A stretch of DNA of 45,563 bases, taken from positions 1-45,563 of the forward strand of contig DASXEJ010000302.1 in NCBI GenBank assembly GCA_036490175.1. The letters run 5' to 3'. Positions 26,927-33,485 of the stretch are shown here, one piece after another (the stretch's first letter is position 1; each line of letters starts with the position of its first letter). Below the pieces are notes generated by a model, which saw only the letters and a program-made list of their open reading frames with translations, was not told the DNA's origin and searched no databases. The DNA comes from Pirellulales bacterium. GTDB taxonomy: Bacteria > Planctomycetota > Planctomycetia > Pirellulales > JACPPG01. A program made the translations under genes and the position numbers.

Positions 26927-26949
26927 TCCACCCTTTCGGAGATCCCCCA

Positions 26950-27609
26950 ATGATCGCGATTGCTACCGTTTCAGGTACACCTTCTGTAAAGAGTCTCAAC
27001 TGCTGCGATCGAGTCGTAGCCGGCCAAGAGCAGTTTCTGGTCTTACTGCCGGCCATCCGCCGTCAGGCGCGCAGGGCGTTTTGCCATTTGGGAGTCGAAG
27101 CACGCGAGGAATCCGTCAATGCCACGGTCGCCCACGCTTGGGCAGCATTTGTGCGGCTGTGTGAACTCGGCCGTTCAGAAATAGCCTATGCCAGTCCGTT
27201 GGCCACCTACGCCATCGCTCGTCTTCGGGAAGGGCGCTCGATAGGGAACCGTCTCAATTCCCGTGACGTCACTTCGATCCGTTGCCGTCGTCGGTACGGC
27301 GTGCAGATCGAAAGCCTGGACGACGGCGACGACGAATGGCGTGAAATCGTCGTCGAGGACCGTAAAGCAGGGCCCGCCGATATCGCCGCTGTACGGCTCG
27401 ACTTCACAGCTTGGCTCAACTCTCTCTCCAGCCGCGATCGTCGCATGGCAGAGATCCTGGCCACGGGTGAGACCACAAGGCTGGCGGCGGAACGTGTCGG
27501 CCTATCAATCAGCCGCGTCAGTCAGCTACGCCGCAAGCTGTATGAAGCCTGGCTGACATTTCAAGGCGAGATGGGCGGCACGGAGGGGATCGCGTCGGCG
27601 TGTGCCTAA
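26950..27609 (+). CDS. sigma-70 region-4-like regulator of accessory element
   Basis: A 219-residue protein with a GGAG Shine-Dalgarno nine bases before the ATG. The C terminus (about 160-203) has a sigma region-4 type helix-turn-helix: RDRRMAEILATGETTRLAAE then GLSISRVSQLRRKLYEAW. The N-terminal half (LLPAIRRQARRAF, then ATYAIARLREGRSIGNRLN) looks like a diverged region-2-like helical fold. From memory, similar proteins occur in planctomycete phage-like elements, often well upstream of a terminase; that is recollection, not a search result. It is the first gene of the segment and may direct its late transcription. It lacks the clean region 2 of a standard ECF sigma, so a DNA-binding regulator is the alternative. 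Confidence 0.65.
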   Translation: MIAIATVSGTPSVKSLNCCDRVVAGQEQFLVLLPAIRRQARRAFCHLGVEAREESVNATVAHAWAAFVRLCELGRSEIAYASPLATYAIARLREGRSIGNRLNSRDVTSIRCRRRYGVQIESLDDGDDEWREIVVEDRKAGPADIAAVRLDFTAWLNSLSSRDRRMAEILATGETTRLAAERVGLSISRVSQLRRKLYEAWLTFQGEMGGTEGIASACA

Positions 27610-27615
27610 ACGGAA

Positions 27616-27807
27616 ATGTCAACGGCTCGTCGTAGCCCGCCCACTCGTTCTCTTGCCGACCTTCGGCAGGAGACGGGCGGGCCGCTACCTCAGCGAGACC
27701 TTGACCGAGATGATATGCACCATTCCACCGCCGGGGTGGCCGATCTGGAACATACGAACCGCGGCCAGAAAGCAAACCGCACTGTGATCGACACCGGTAG
27801 CCTTTGA
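27616..27807 (+). CDS. hypothetical 63-aa protein
   Basis: Short reading frame six bases after the sigma-like gene: MSTARRSPPTRSLADLRQET through DDMHHSTAGVADLEHTNRGQ. Hydrophilic, no motif. A weak CGGAA lies just before the ATG. Close spacing to the regulator suggests co-transcription, but the call rests only on composition and position. Confidence 0.4.
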   Translation: MSTARRSPPTRSLADLRQETGGPLPQRDLDRDDMHHSTAGVADLEHTNRGQKANRTVIDTGSL

Positions 27808-27934
27808 TCGGCGTGCGTCGTACAGGGGCTAGTCGCGTACCTGCTCCACTGCGAAATTTATTCTGCCGGGCGGTTGAGGATCTGGCGAGGTCGGGCGTCA
27901 AGTTATCAGCCCACACAGGATCCCCGAGAACTAG

Positions 27935-28075
27935 GTGTCCATCACACAGACGCCCCCCTGCACCTGGCTGCCGGCGTCGATCAACCACGTGCAGCGCGTG
28001 TACGGAGGCGAGGGTAGTGGAGTCGCGTCAGAAGTGGCACTCAGCGGCGCTATAATTCACCCTGGGCAAGCTTAA
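27935..28075 (+). CDS. hypothetical 46-aa protein
   Basis: Starts at GTG directly after an in-frame TAG and runs 46 residues: SITQTPPCTWLPASINHVQR, then VYGGEGSGVASEVALSG and IIHPGQA. The Gly/Val/Ala-rich, balanced composition is much more protein-like than the overlapping frames on either strand. No clear Shine-Dalgarno. A perfect TATAAT at 28051-28056 within it could be a -10 for the next gene. The rest of 27808-28106 shows no convincing gene; a TTG-started frame from 27804 loses protein-like character after about 40 codons and may be a decayed gene. Confidence 0.35.
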   Translation: MSITQTPPCTWLPASINHVQRVYGGEGSGVASEVALSGAIIHPGQA

Positions 28076-28106
28076 AGACAATTACATCGGGTCCCTGTAA
28101 CAGCAC

Positions 28107-28475
28107 ATGGCCACGTCAGGCGCCAGTTCGAACATTCCGCGTTGGGCCGCCGCTCGAATGCAGGACCTGCATGCGCGACTGTCCTCGCAGCAATTCGGCT
28201 GGCAGATCCGCGCACGCCTCTTGACCGACGCCGAGCGTGCCTCGGTGCCGGACGACCCGCAGACGTTGGCGGACATGCCGCATATTTGGGGACGGCTACA
28301 TGCCATGAGTTTGGAAAAATTCTGTGTTGGACCTAGCGCTGCGGATGAGCATCCTCACTCCGGGCGATCATCAGAGTCTGCACGTGGCACTGGGGCTCGT
28401 CGAGGCGCCAGCCGGGGGAACAGTGCCCGTGCCCGAATGGGACGATGCCGCTCACGTACTCCGCTTCCAGGGTAG
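28107..28475 (+). CDS. hypothetical protein, probably the 5' part of a frameshifted gene
   Basis: ATG at 28107. The first about 72 codons look genuine: IPRWAAARMQDLHARLSSQQ, RARLLTDAERASVPDDPQTL, MPHIWGRLHAMSLEKF. After about 28320 the frame turns into Arg/Ser/Gly-rich shadow sequence to its stop at 28475, while the +1 frame (28324-28698) becomes protein-like. Removing one A from the A5 run at about 28315-28320 would join both into one protein of about 197 residues. So this is either a gene broken by a one-base insertion, a sequencing error, or two overlapping genes. Function unknown. Confidence 0.5.
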   Translation: MATSGASSNIPRWAAARMQDLHARLSSQQFGWQIRARLLTDAERASVPDDPQTLADMPHIWGRLHAMSLEKFCVGPSAADEHPHSGRSSESARGTGARRGASRGNSARARMGRCRSRTPLPG

Positions 28476-28698
28476 GACAATTCGGCAACTCCGTCGGCCA
28501 AAGCATAGCCCCAACGTGCGCGCAATCTTGAGGGCGTTCCAAGAAGAGGGATGGCCCTCGCAGATTGATGATCCATTACCTAATGGGCGCCATCCAGGGC
28601 GTTTACGTGAGACAATTCGCTCTCTCAACCGAGATCTAGAGCAGATCCGGTTTCGCGCAGATGGTGACGGTGAAGGAGTGCCCTGGGAACTGCGCTGA
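28324..28698 (+). CDS. hypothetical protein, possibly the 3' part of the same gene
   Basis: Up to 124 residues from a GTG at 28324, or 117 from the ATG at 28345. The C-terminal half has a coherent pattern: PEWDDAAHVLRFQGRTIRQL, AILRAFQEEGWPSQIDDPLP, then LRETIRSLNRDL and a final RFRADGDGEGVPWEL. From memory, small proteins with an EEGWPxxIDDPLP and GDGxGVxWE pattern recur in planctomycete genomes; this is recollection only. No Shine-Dalgarno supports an independent start, which favours a frameshifted fusion with the frame at 28107. The function is unknown; a small winged-helix-like DNA-binding fold is conceivable. Confidence 0.6.
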   Translation: MLDLALRMSILTPGDHQSLHVALGLVEAPAGGTVPVPEWDDAAHVLRFQGRTIRQLRRPKHSPNVRAILRAFQEEGWPSQIDDPLPNGRHPGRLRETIRSLNRDLEQIRFRADGDGEGVPWELR

Positions 28699-28926
28699 GT
28701 ACACTCCCGGTTATACACGCGCTTCGCACATGGCTCGCACACGGCCATGACTTCTGCTCGGCCGTAATATGAGAAGGCGCAAGACGTGCGGTGCCATTTT
28801 CATCGTTGGCGCAACCCAATATTCCGGGATGTCGACGTGCATCGCCAGTGCAGATGCTCATGTCTTGTAACGGAACCCATCGCCTAGAGAAAACGGCAAG
28901 ATGCCGCGATAAGCAGGAATTCGAGC

Positions 28927-29883
28927 ATGGACGCGCAGGATAAAGGGACAGAGACATCCGACGAACGTACTTCCTCGCCAACCCACGACCGCAGTGCAAA
29001 CGCGCTGCGGCACGGTCTGGCTGGCACCAAGCACCTGCCACCCTCCCTCCAGCATGGCCGAGTGGAGGAGCTGTTCCAACGTCTCAAAGAGGAAGTTCAG
29101 CCCACGTCGTTTTTGGAAGAGCTCTCGCTCCGCGAAATCGCACGACACGCGGCGATTCTCGATGTGATTGAGGTAGGCGAGCCCGCGGTAATGCGGCAGG
29201 CGGCACACGGTATGGCCGGTCTTATTGCCGTCGATGGCGATGTCAACGAAGACCTTGCCATGGCGCTGGCAGTCACGGCCGAACCGCTTGAGCGCGTTTC
29301 GCGATACCGGCGCGCTCACGAAAAGGCATTGCACGCCGCGCTGGACCGGATTGTCGCGCCACGTCAGCCTGCAGACGAGAGGGCGCGGCCTATGCCGGCC
29401 GCTCCGAAAGACCGCCGCTTCGCCACAACGGAGGCGTATGAGTCGTATCTAAGCCAAAGGTTTTTATCGGCTACCTGGAGCTGCCCTTGGTGTGGTAGCC
29501 GTGCCGGAACTTACCGCAAACGCCTCAAAGCATGGGCATGCGCCAGCTGTAACCGAATTATCGGTCTGCGGCAGGGAACGATCTTCGCACGCTCGCCGGT
29601 TCGCCTTCAAATTTGGTTTCGCGCGATCGACGTTGTCGCTGCCGATCTAAACATTGAAGCCTGCGAACTTGCCGAACGGCTCGCGATTAAGCGCCTCGCT
29701 ACCGTCCGCAAAATGCTGCACAAGATCCGCGTGGCCCTAGCCTCTGGCGAAATGACCTTACCAAACGCGACACCAATTGACACCGTCGTGCACTACGTAC
29801 TCCCGAACGCCTTTTTGCGAAACGAGAACCCCACGTCGCCCACATCTCGCCGCCACGCAAATCACTTACCAGCCAATAGTTAG
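28927..29883 (+). CDS. mobile-element protein with IS1595-type zinc ribbon, no transposase core
   Basis: 318 residues. Residues about 22-142 form a helical domain beginning SANALRHGLAGTKHLPPSLQ; proteins with a NALRHGL-like start are common next to mobile elements in several phyla (recollection). Residues about 170-275 carry a zinc ribbon CPWCG...CASC (Cys186, Cys189, Cys205, Cys208), then GLRQGTIFARSP and VRLQIWFRAIDVV, which closely follow the N-terminal ribbon and helices of IS1595-family transposases. The DDE/DDN nuclease domain is absent, so it is unlikely to transpose DNA by itself. DNA recognition for the adjacent packaging genes is a reasonable guess. The ATG at 28927 has a weak AGGAA upstream. 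Confidence 0.7.
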   Translation: MDAQDKGTETSDERTSSPTHDRSANALRHGLAGTKHLPPSLQHGRVEELFQRLKEEVQPTSFLEELSLREIARHAAILDVIEVGEPAVMRQAAHGMAGLIAVDGDVNEDLAMALAVTAEPLERVSRYRRAHEKALHAALDRIVAPRQPADERARPMPAAPKDRRFATTEAYESYLSQRFLSATWSCPWCGSRAGTYRKRLKAWACASCNRIIGLRQGTIFARSPVRLQIWFRAIDVVAADLNIEACELAERLAIKRLATVRKMLHKIRVALASGEMTLPNATPIDTVVHYVLPNAFLRNENPTSPTSRRHANHLPANS

Positions 29884-29967
29884 CAAGCGCGTCGCCCTTT
29901 GCGACTCGCGCGCGCCAAGTGTCCCAAAAATTACTTCTCTATCCACGCCATCATCAAAGGATTGGAA

Positions 29968-30420
29968 ATGGCCGACCTACCCCTGCTCGAGTTTTCCCAC
30001 GACGATCGTCAGCGTGCACCCGAAAATGATGAACCCCGACAACGGCATGCGGACGGGAACGATCGTCACAGCCAGCAGGCCGGTGGCGACCGACGCCAAC
30101 GCCGTGCAAACCGAGACCCTGGGCCGATTCTCAGCGCTGCAGAGTGCCTCGCGGCGCTGACAAACCTGCTAGGACTCATCGCCATGGGCACGATCAAGCC
30201 CGCACAGGCGAACGCGATGATCGCCACCATAAACGCGTTGTTGCGACAGCATCAGGCCGCCGGCAGCCGCAATGACCACCCCACGCTTTCCGATGACGAC
30301 GTTTTCCAGGTCTTTAACGACTCCCCAGAAACGTTCAACCTGCTCAGCCCCTTTCTCACCGATGAACAGATCGATCTGGTGATGCGCCGTGCCACCGAGG
30401 CCAGTGATAAAAATGAATAA
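29968..30420 (+). CDS. small protein coupled to terminase, possible small-subunit equivalent
   Basis: 150 residues from the ATG at 29968, chosen for the AAAGGA six bases upstream. The N-terminal third is very hydrophilic (Arg/Asp/Gln/His). Residues about 55-95 form a helical pair: LSAAECLAALTNLLGLIAMG, TIKPAQANAMIATINALL. The tail is acidic. Its stop overlaps the terminase start (ATGAATAA at 30413-30420), so the two are translationally coupled. Position directly before a large terminase is where a small subunit normally sits, but no specific homology is visible, so that role is inference. Confidence 0.65.
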   Translation: MADLPLLEFSHDDRQRAPENDEPRQRHADGNDRHSQQAGGDRRQRRANRDPGPILSAAECLAALTNLLGLIAMGTIKPAQANAMIATINALLRQHQAAGSRNDHPTLSDDDVFQVFNDSPETFNLLSPFLTDEQIDLVMRRATEASDKNE

Positions 30421-31918
30421 ATATGACTTCTGTCAGACTTTTGTGAGGCTGGACAGAGGGCCGATGCGCTTCGCAGCGCGTCCCTATCTACCGGCGATCT
30501 ATGCCGTCCGCGATAGGAACCTTGTAATTCGCGCGTCACGACAAGTAGAAAAATCGACGTTCCTCGCCAATACCATTTTGTTTGAGGCTTGCGCAAACCG
30601 GAACGCTCGCATCCTTTTCGTATCGCCGCGGGCCGAGCAGGCCAGTGTCTTCAGCCATATCCGGTTAATGCCGATGGTGAGGGATAGCCCCCTCCTCGCC
30701 CGGCACCTGCTTGGCAAACAAAAAAAGCTGCCGGTCACCAACGTCACCTTTGCCAACGGCGCACAGCTCTATCTGCGTGCGGCGTTTCATTCGGCCGACG
30801 CGTGCCGCGGGCTGTCGGCTAACCTACTGTTGGTTGATGAAGTTCAAGACATTGCCGCCGGTGACCTGCCCGTGCTGGCCGAGACCCTCAGTCACGCGGA
30901 GCACGGCCGCATGATCTTGACCGGGACGCCGAAGTTGGTTGACAACCATCTCGAAGGATTTTTCAGTCAGTCAACGGCCAACTGCTGGACGATCGTCTGT
31001 GACGGCTGCCAGAACCCGGTCAGAATTGACGAACGTGCGCTGGGGCCCGTTAGTCTCATCTGCAACAACTGCCAGACGCCGCTCGACGCCGCGCACGGTG
31101 CCTGGGTCCCGCGTAACCCCCAGGGTACTTGGGGCGAGGGTTTCACGATTTCGCATCCGATGGTGCCGTGGCTGGATTTCCACGATGTACTGGAACGGCA
31201 GCGCGCCTACGATCCGGTCCGTTTCCGTAATGAGGTTTTGGGATTGCCCACCACGCTAGGGGACCACGTGGTCACCCGCGCCGAACTTGAATCGTGCTGT
31301 GGCGACGACGTTTTGTCGAATACATCGCCGTTTCTCGGCATGCCCCTTTATGCCGGCGTTGATTGGGGAGGCGGCATGGCATCCCGCACTGTGTTGGTCG
31401 TAGGCACGATGCGAAGTGATTTCACGTTTCACATCTTACACATTGCCGCTTTCCAGCCTCAGGAGGATCCGCAGCGGATTCTCGATCAAATTTCTCGTCA
31501 GTGTCGCGAGTTCCGCGTCGTCGCCCTTGCTGCCGACGGCAACGGCAATGGCCACGTCTACAACCGACTTTTGTATGATCGACTACGGCCCCAGCGCGGA
31601 TTCTACTCAATCTTTTACTCCCAAGCAGAGCAGCGACCGACACCGGATGGCGTAATGCATCGCTGGACTGTAAATCGCTCCGCCTCGATAGGGGTGCTAT
31701 TTGGACGAGTTAAGCGCAAGCAATTAATATTTCCCCGGCGCGCGGACGTCGATGCCTTTCTCGATGAATTCGCCTGCGAGACGGCGGTCTATGATGAGCA
31801 TGCTCGCGCGATTAAGTACACCCATCCCGAGAATCAGCGTGACGATGCCATGCATGCCACGAACTATGCGCTTTTAATCGCGACCCGCGCGCACAATGCG
31901 CCCTCTTCGTCAGACTGA
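30413..31918 (+). CDS. phage terminase large subunit (GpA-like)
   Basis: 501 residues from the ATG overlapping the previous stop. An ATP-dependent DNA-packaging motor and nuclease. ATPase domain: Walker A-like SRQVEKST (42-49), with Glu at the position before Lys where Gly is usual; Walker B LLLVDE (138-143); coupling motif ILTGTP. A CxxC...CxxC zinc site (Cys196, Cys199, Cys217, Cys220) sits in the linker, as in GpA-type terminases. RNase H-like nuclease acidic residues are visible in GVDWGGG (Asp317), ALAADGNGNG (Asp375) and NQRDDAMHA (Asp477/478). The gene looks full length and undamaged. It is the last gene of the accessory segment: no portal, protease or capsid gene follows, and a hairpin and convergent chromosomal genes begin within 100 bases. 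Confidence 0.88.
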   Translation: MNKYDFCQTFVRLDRGPMRFAARPYLPAIYAVRDRNLVIRASRQVEKSTFLANTILFEACANRNARILFVSPRAEQASVFSHIRLMPMVRDSPLLARHLLGKQKKLPVTNVTFANGAQLYLRAAFHSADACRGLSANLLLVDEVQDIAAGDLPVLAETLSHAEHGRMILTGTPKLVDNHLEGFFSQSTANCWTIVCDGCQNPVRIDERALGPVSLICNNCQTPLDAAHGAWVPRNPQGTWGEGFTISHPMVPWLDFHDVLERQRAYDPVRFRNEVLGLPTTLGDHVVTRAELESCCGDDVLSNTSPFLGMPLYAGVDWGGGMASRTVLVVGTMRSDFTFHILHIAAFQPQEDPQRILDQISRQCREFRVVALAADGNGNGHVYNRLLYDRLRPQRGFYSIFYSQAEQRPTPDGVMHRWTVNRSASIGVLFGRVKRKQLIFPRRADVDAFLDEFACETAVYDEHARAIKYTHPENQRDDAMHATNYALLIATRAHNAPSSSD

Positions 31919-31926
31919 ACTGCACG

Positions 31927-31971
31927 GTCCGAGCAGACGGTCGGTCGCCGGCGAAACGCGACCTCTCGGAC
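31927..31971. terminator. hairpin after terminase gene
   Basis: GTCCGAG (31927-31933) pairs with CTCGGAC (31965-31971), and inside it GTCGC (31944-31948) pairs with GCGAC (31958-31962). The position between the convergent terminase and anti-sigma-like genes suits a bidirectional terminator; there is no T tract. Confidence 0.35.
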
Positions 31972-32008
31972 GCCGCGTTGTGGAATACGACCTGACCTGG
32001 CCGGCAGG

Positions 32009-32416
32009 CTATTTGGTCTTGAGATAGCCGGCGCTGGATTGGAAGTATTTGCGTCGGCGGCTGGCCTTGGTGTCGGCGGCTTCGGCTTGTTGATTGGCCA
32101 GATCATCCCAGTTGGCCTGGCAGTAGCGGCAGCCCACCACAGCGAGATGGAACTGAATGTATTCGGCTTCGGCCGGTGCGAGCACGCCCAGCAGGCTACT
32201 GCCCAGTTCAGCCCGGGTGGGGCAAGTCAGCCGATGGCGGCGCCAGATTTCGCCGAGCGAATGGCTCCCCGCGTCCCGCCGTAGATTGATGCTGGCCAGC
32301 CGGGCGATCAAAGCGCTATTCGCGCGGGCGGCGATCTCGATGCGCGCCATCTCGTCGGGCGGCAGCGCCTCGTCCAAATACCCGTCCAGATCGGCATCGG
32401 AGAATTCGTCGCTCAT
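32009..32416 (-). CDS. small Cys-containing protein, putative anti-sigma factor
   Basis: 135 residues from the ATG at 32416 (an in-frame start at 32497 is less likely: the added residues are not conserved-looking, and neither start has a Shine-Dalgarno). An acidic N-terminal helix, MSDEFSDADLDGYLDEALPP, resembles the opening of zinc-type anti-sigma proteins. Further on are HRLTCPTRAELGSSLLGVL and FHLAVVGCRYCQANWDDL, giving an H...CxxC cluster that could bind zinc. It lies directly downstream of the ECF-type sigma gene in the same direction, where an anti-sigma factor is usual. No transmembrane helix is visible, so it would be cytosolic. The function is inferred from position and the Cys pattern. 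Confidence 0.6.
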   Translation of the reverse strand: MSDEFSDADLDGYLDEALPPDEMARIEIAARANSALIARLASINLRRDAGSHSLGEIWRRHRLTCPTRAELGSSLLGVLAPAEAEYIQFHLAVVGCRYCQANWDDLANQQAEAADTKASRRRKYFQSSAGYLKTK

Positions 32417-32510
32417 GGTCGTGGTAGCTGGGTTGATGTGATCGGTGCTCTTTTGGTCGCTGACGGCGAACACCGTACAAGTCCGTGCGAGCCGCACGTT
32501 GTTCTGAGTG

Positions 32511-32553
32511 CTCCTCCCCTCACCTAGCCTCTCCCTCCAGGGGAAAAGGGATT
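32511..32553. repeat. REP-like imperfect palindrome
   Basis: CTCCTCCCCTCACCTAGCCT followed by CTCCCTCCAGGGGAAAAGGG forms a C-rich/G-rich imperfect palindrome around CCAG. It resembles the CCCTCACC...CTCTCCC...GGGGAGAGGG class of dispersed intergenic palindromes. It lies between the sigma and anti-sigma-like genes and may act as an attenuator. Confidence 0.4.
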
Positions 32554-32646
32554 TTCAGGTGGCGCTCATCACTCACTCTGGCTTTCACGCCTTAAGGAGA
32601 GCCCTCATTATTTGCCACGTGGACCTCTCACACTTTGCGCGGTCAT

Positions 32647-33288
32647 TTATTCCTCATGCAACTCCGGGAATACGTCTTGTGGTAGGCCGCGCTCCTTGAC
32701 ACGTGCGCGAAGGCGGGCCAGGAAGTCGAACTTGTGGTTGGCCACGGCTTGTTCCGAGATGCCCAGTCGTCGGGCGACCTCTTTGTTCGGTAGCCCGCGG
32801 ACGAACAGCAGCTCGGCACACTTGATCTTTTCCCAATCTCCTTGTTCTTTCCAACGCTGCATCTGCGTCGAGACTGCTTCGACCAGGGCCGCACTCTCCA
32901 AATTCCGGCGCTCGCCGCTGCGGGCGATGCTGCTGGCCGGCCGGGCGTTGCCTGGCAAATCCCATTCGGCACCGGATGTCGCATTGCCGGCCAGCGGCAA
33001 AGCGGGGCGGCGGCCCTCACGTCGCAAGTAATCGGTAAGCTTGTGCGCCGCGATCGAAAACAAATAACCTTCCAACGGTCGAGCCACGTCATAGTTTGGC
33101 AAGCTGGTGAGAAAGCCGATGAAAGATTCTTGCACCACGTCTTCGCTCGCCGCTCGATTGCGCAACCGGCTATCGACAAAGGCCAGCAGCCGGCCTTCGA
33201 AGCGATTGATCAATTCGTTCCAAGCGGCAGGTTCGCCCGAGCGAATGCGATTCACGAGCAATGTGTCTGGCTGCGACGGAGAAGACAT
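32647..33288 (-). CDS. ECF-type sigma-70 family RNA polymerase sigma factor
   Basis: 213 residues from the ATG at 33288. Region 2 (about 25-95): AWNELINRFEGRLLAFVDSR, EDVVQESFIGFLTSL, then YLFSIAAHKLTDYLRRE. Region 4 (about 152-200): KIKCAELLFVRGLPNKEVAR, RLGISEQAVANHKFDFLARL. The two are joined by a Pro/Gly-rich linker and there is no region 3, as in ECF sigmas. An in-frame ATG at 33486 overlaps the upstream stop as TAATG, but the extra 66 residues are Cys/Arg/Ala-rich and look non-coding. It probably belongs to one transcription unit with the upstream membrane protein and kinase and the downstream anti-sigma-like gene. Confidence 0.87.
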   Translation of the reverse strand: MSSPSQPDTLLVNRIRSGEPAAWNELINRFEGRLLAFVDSRLRNRAASEDVVQESFIGFLTSLPNYDVARPLEGYLFSIAAHKLTDYLRREGRRPALPLAGNATSGAEWDLPGNARPASSIARSGERRNLESAALVEAVSTQMQRWKEQGDWEKIKCAELLFVRGLPNKEVARRLGISEQAVANHKFDFLARLRARVKERGLPQDVFPELHEE

Positions 33289-33485
33289 GCTGGGCGGCCG
33301 CTGTCGGCTGTGGGTCGAAAGAACACTCGCTCGCAAAACAAGGCCGCATTCGCAGGGCCCGCGGTCGCAGCTGGCCTTGCCAACTGCCGCCGTGCCAGTC
33401 ACGACCCGCGCTGCTGCACGCCCGGGTGCCTGGCACAACGGGCGTTGGCCGCACGCCGCGATATCCGCATCACGGGGCGGGGTCA

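Larger units (their letters stand above)
26349..26949. other. gene-poor left edge of the accessory segment
   Basis: About 600 bases without a recognised gene. Frames at 26398-26601 (plus, 67 codons from GTG; it contains YYPAASQRGYFDGANGPLQH) and 26641-26757 have protein-like stretches but no homologue I recognise. They may be decayed phage or mobile-element genes. The segment ends with the hairpin at 26902-26926. No integrase, attachment site or tRNA was seen. Confidence 0.4.

Noticed and set aside
26181..26949. Integrase attachment site or tRNA at the edge of the accessory segment
   Set aside because: No tRNA-like sequence, and the TCAAGTGAT repeat is not found beyond the terminase gene at 31919-32008.
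26811..27056. Minus-strand frame of 81 codons over the start of the sigma-like gene
   Set aside because: Overlaps a better-supported gene with a Shine-Dalgarno and a recognisable helix-turn-helix; composition is that of a shadow frame.
27518..27988. Minus-strand frame of 156 codons between the sigma-like gene and the small ORFs
   Set aside because: Arg/Gly/Ser-rich with no motif, it overlaps the end of the sigma-like gene and two more protein-like plus-strand frames.
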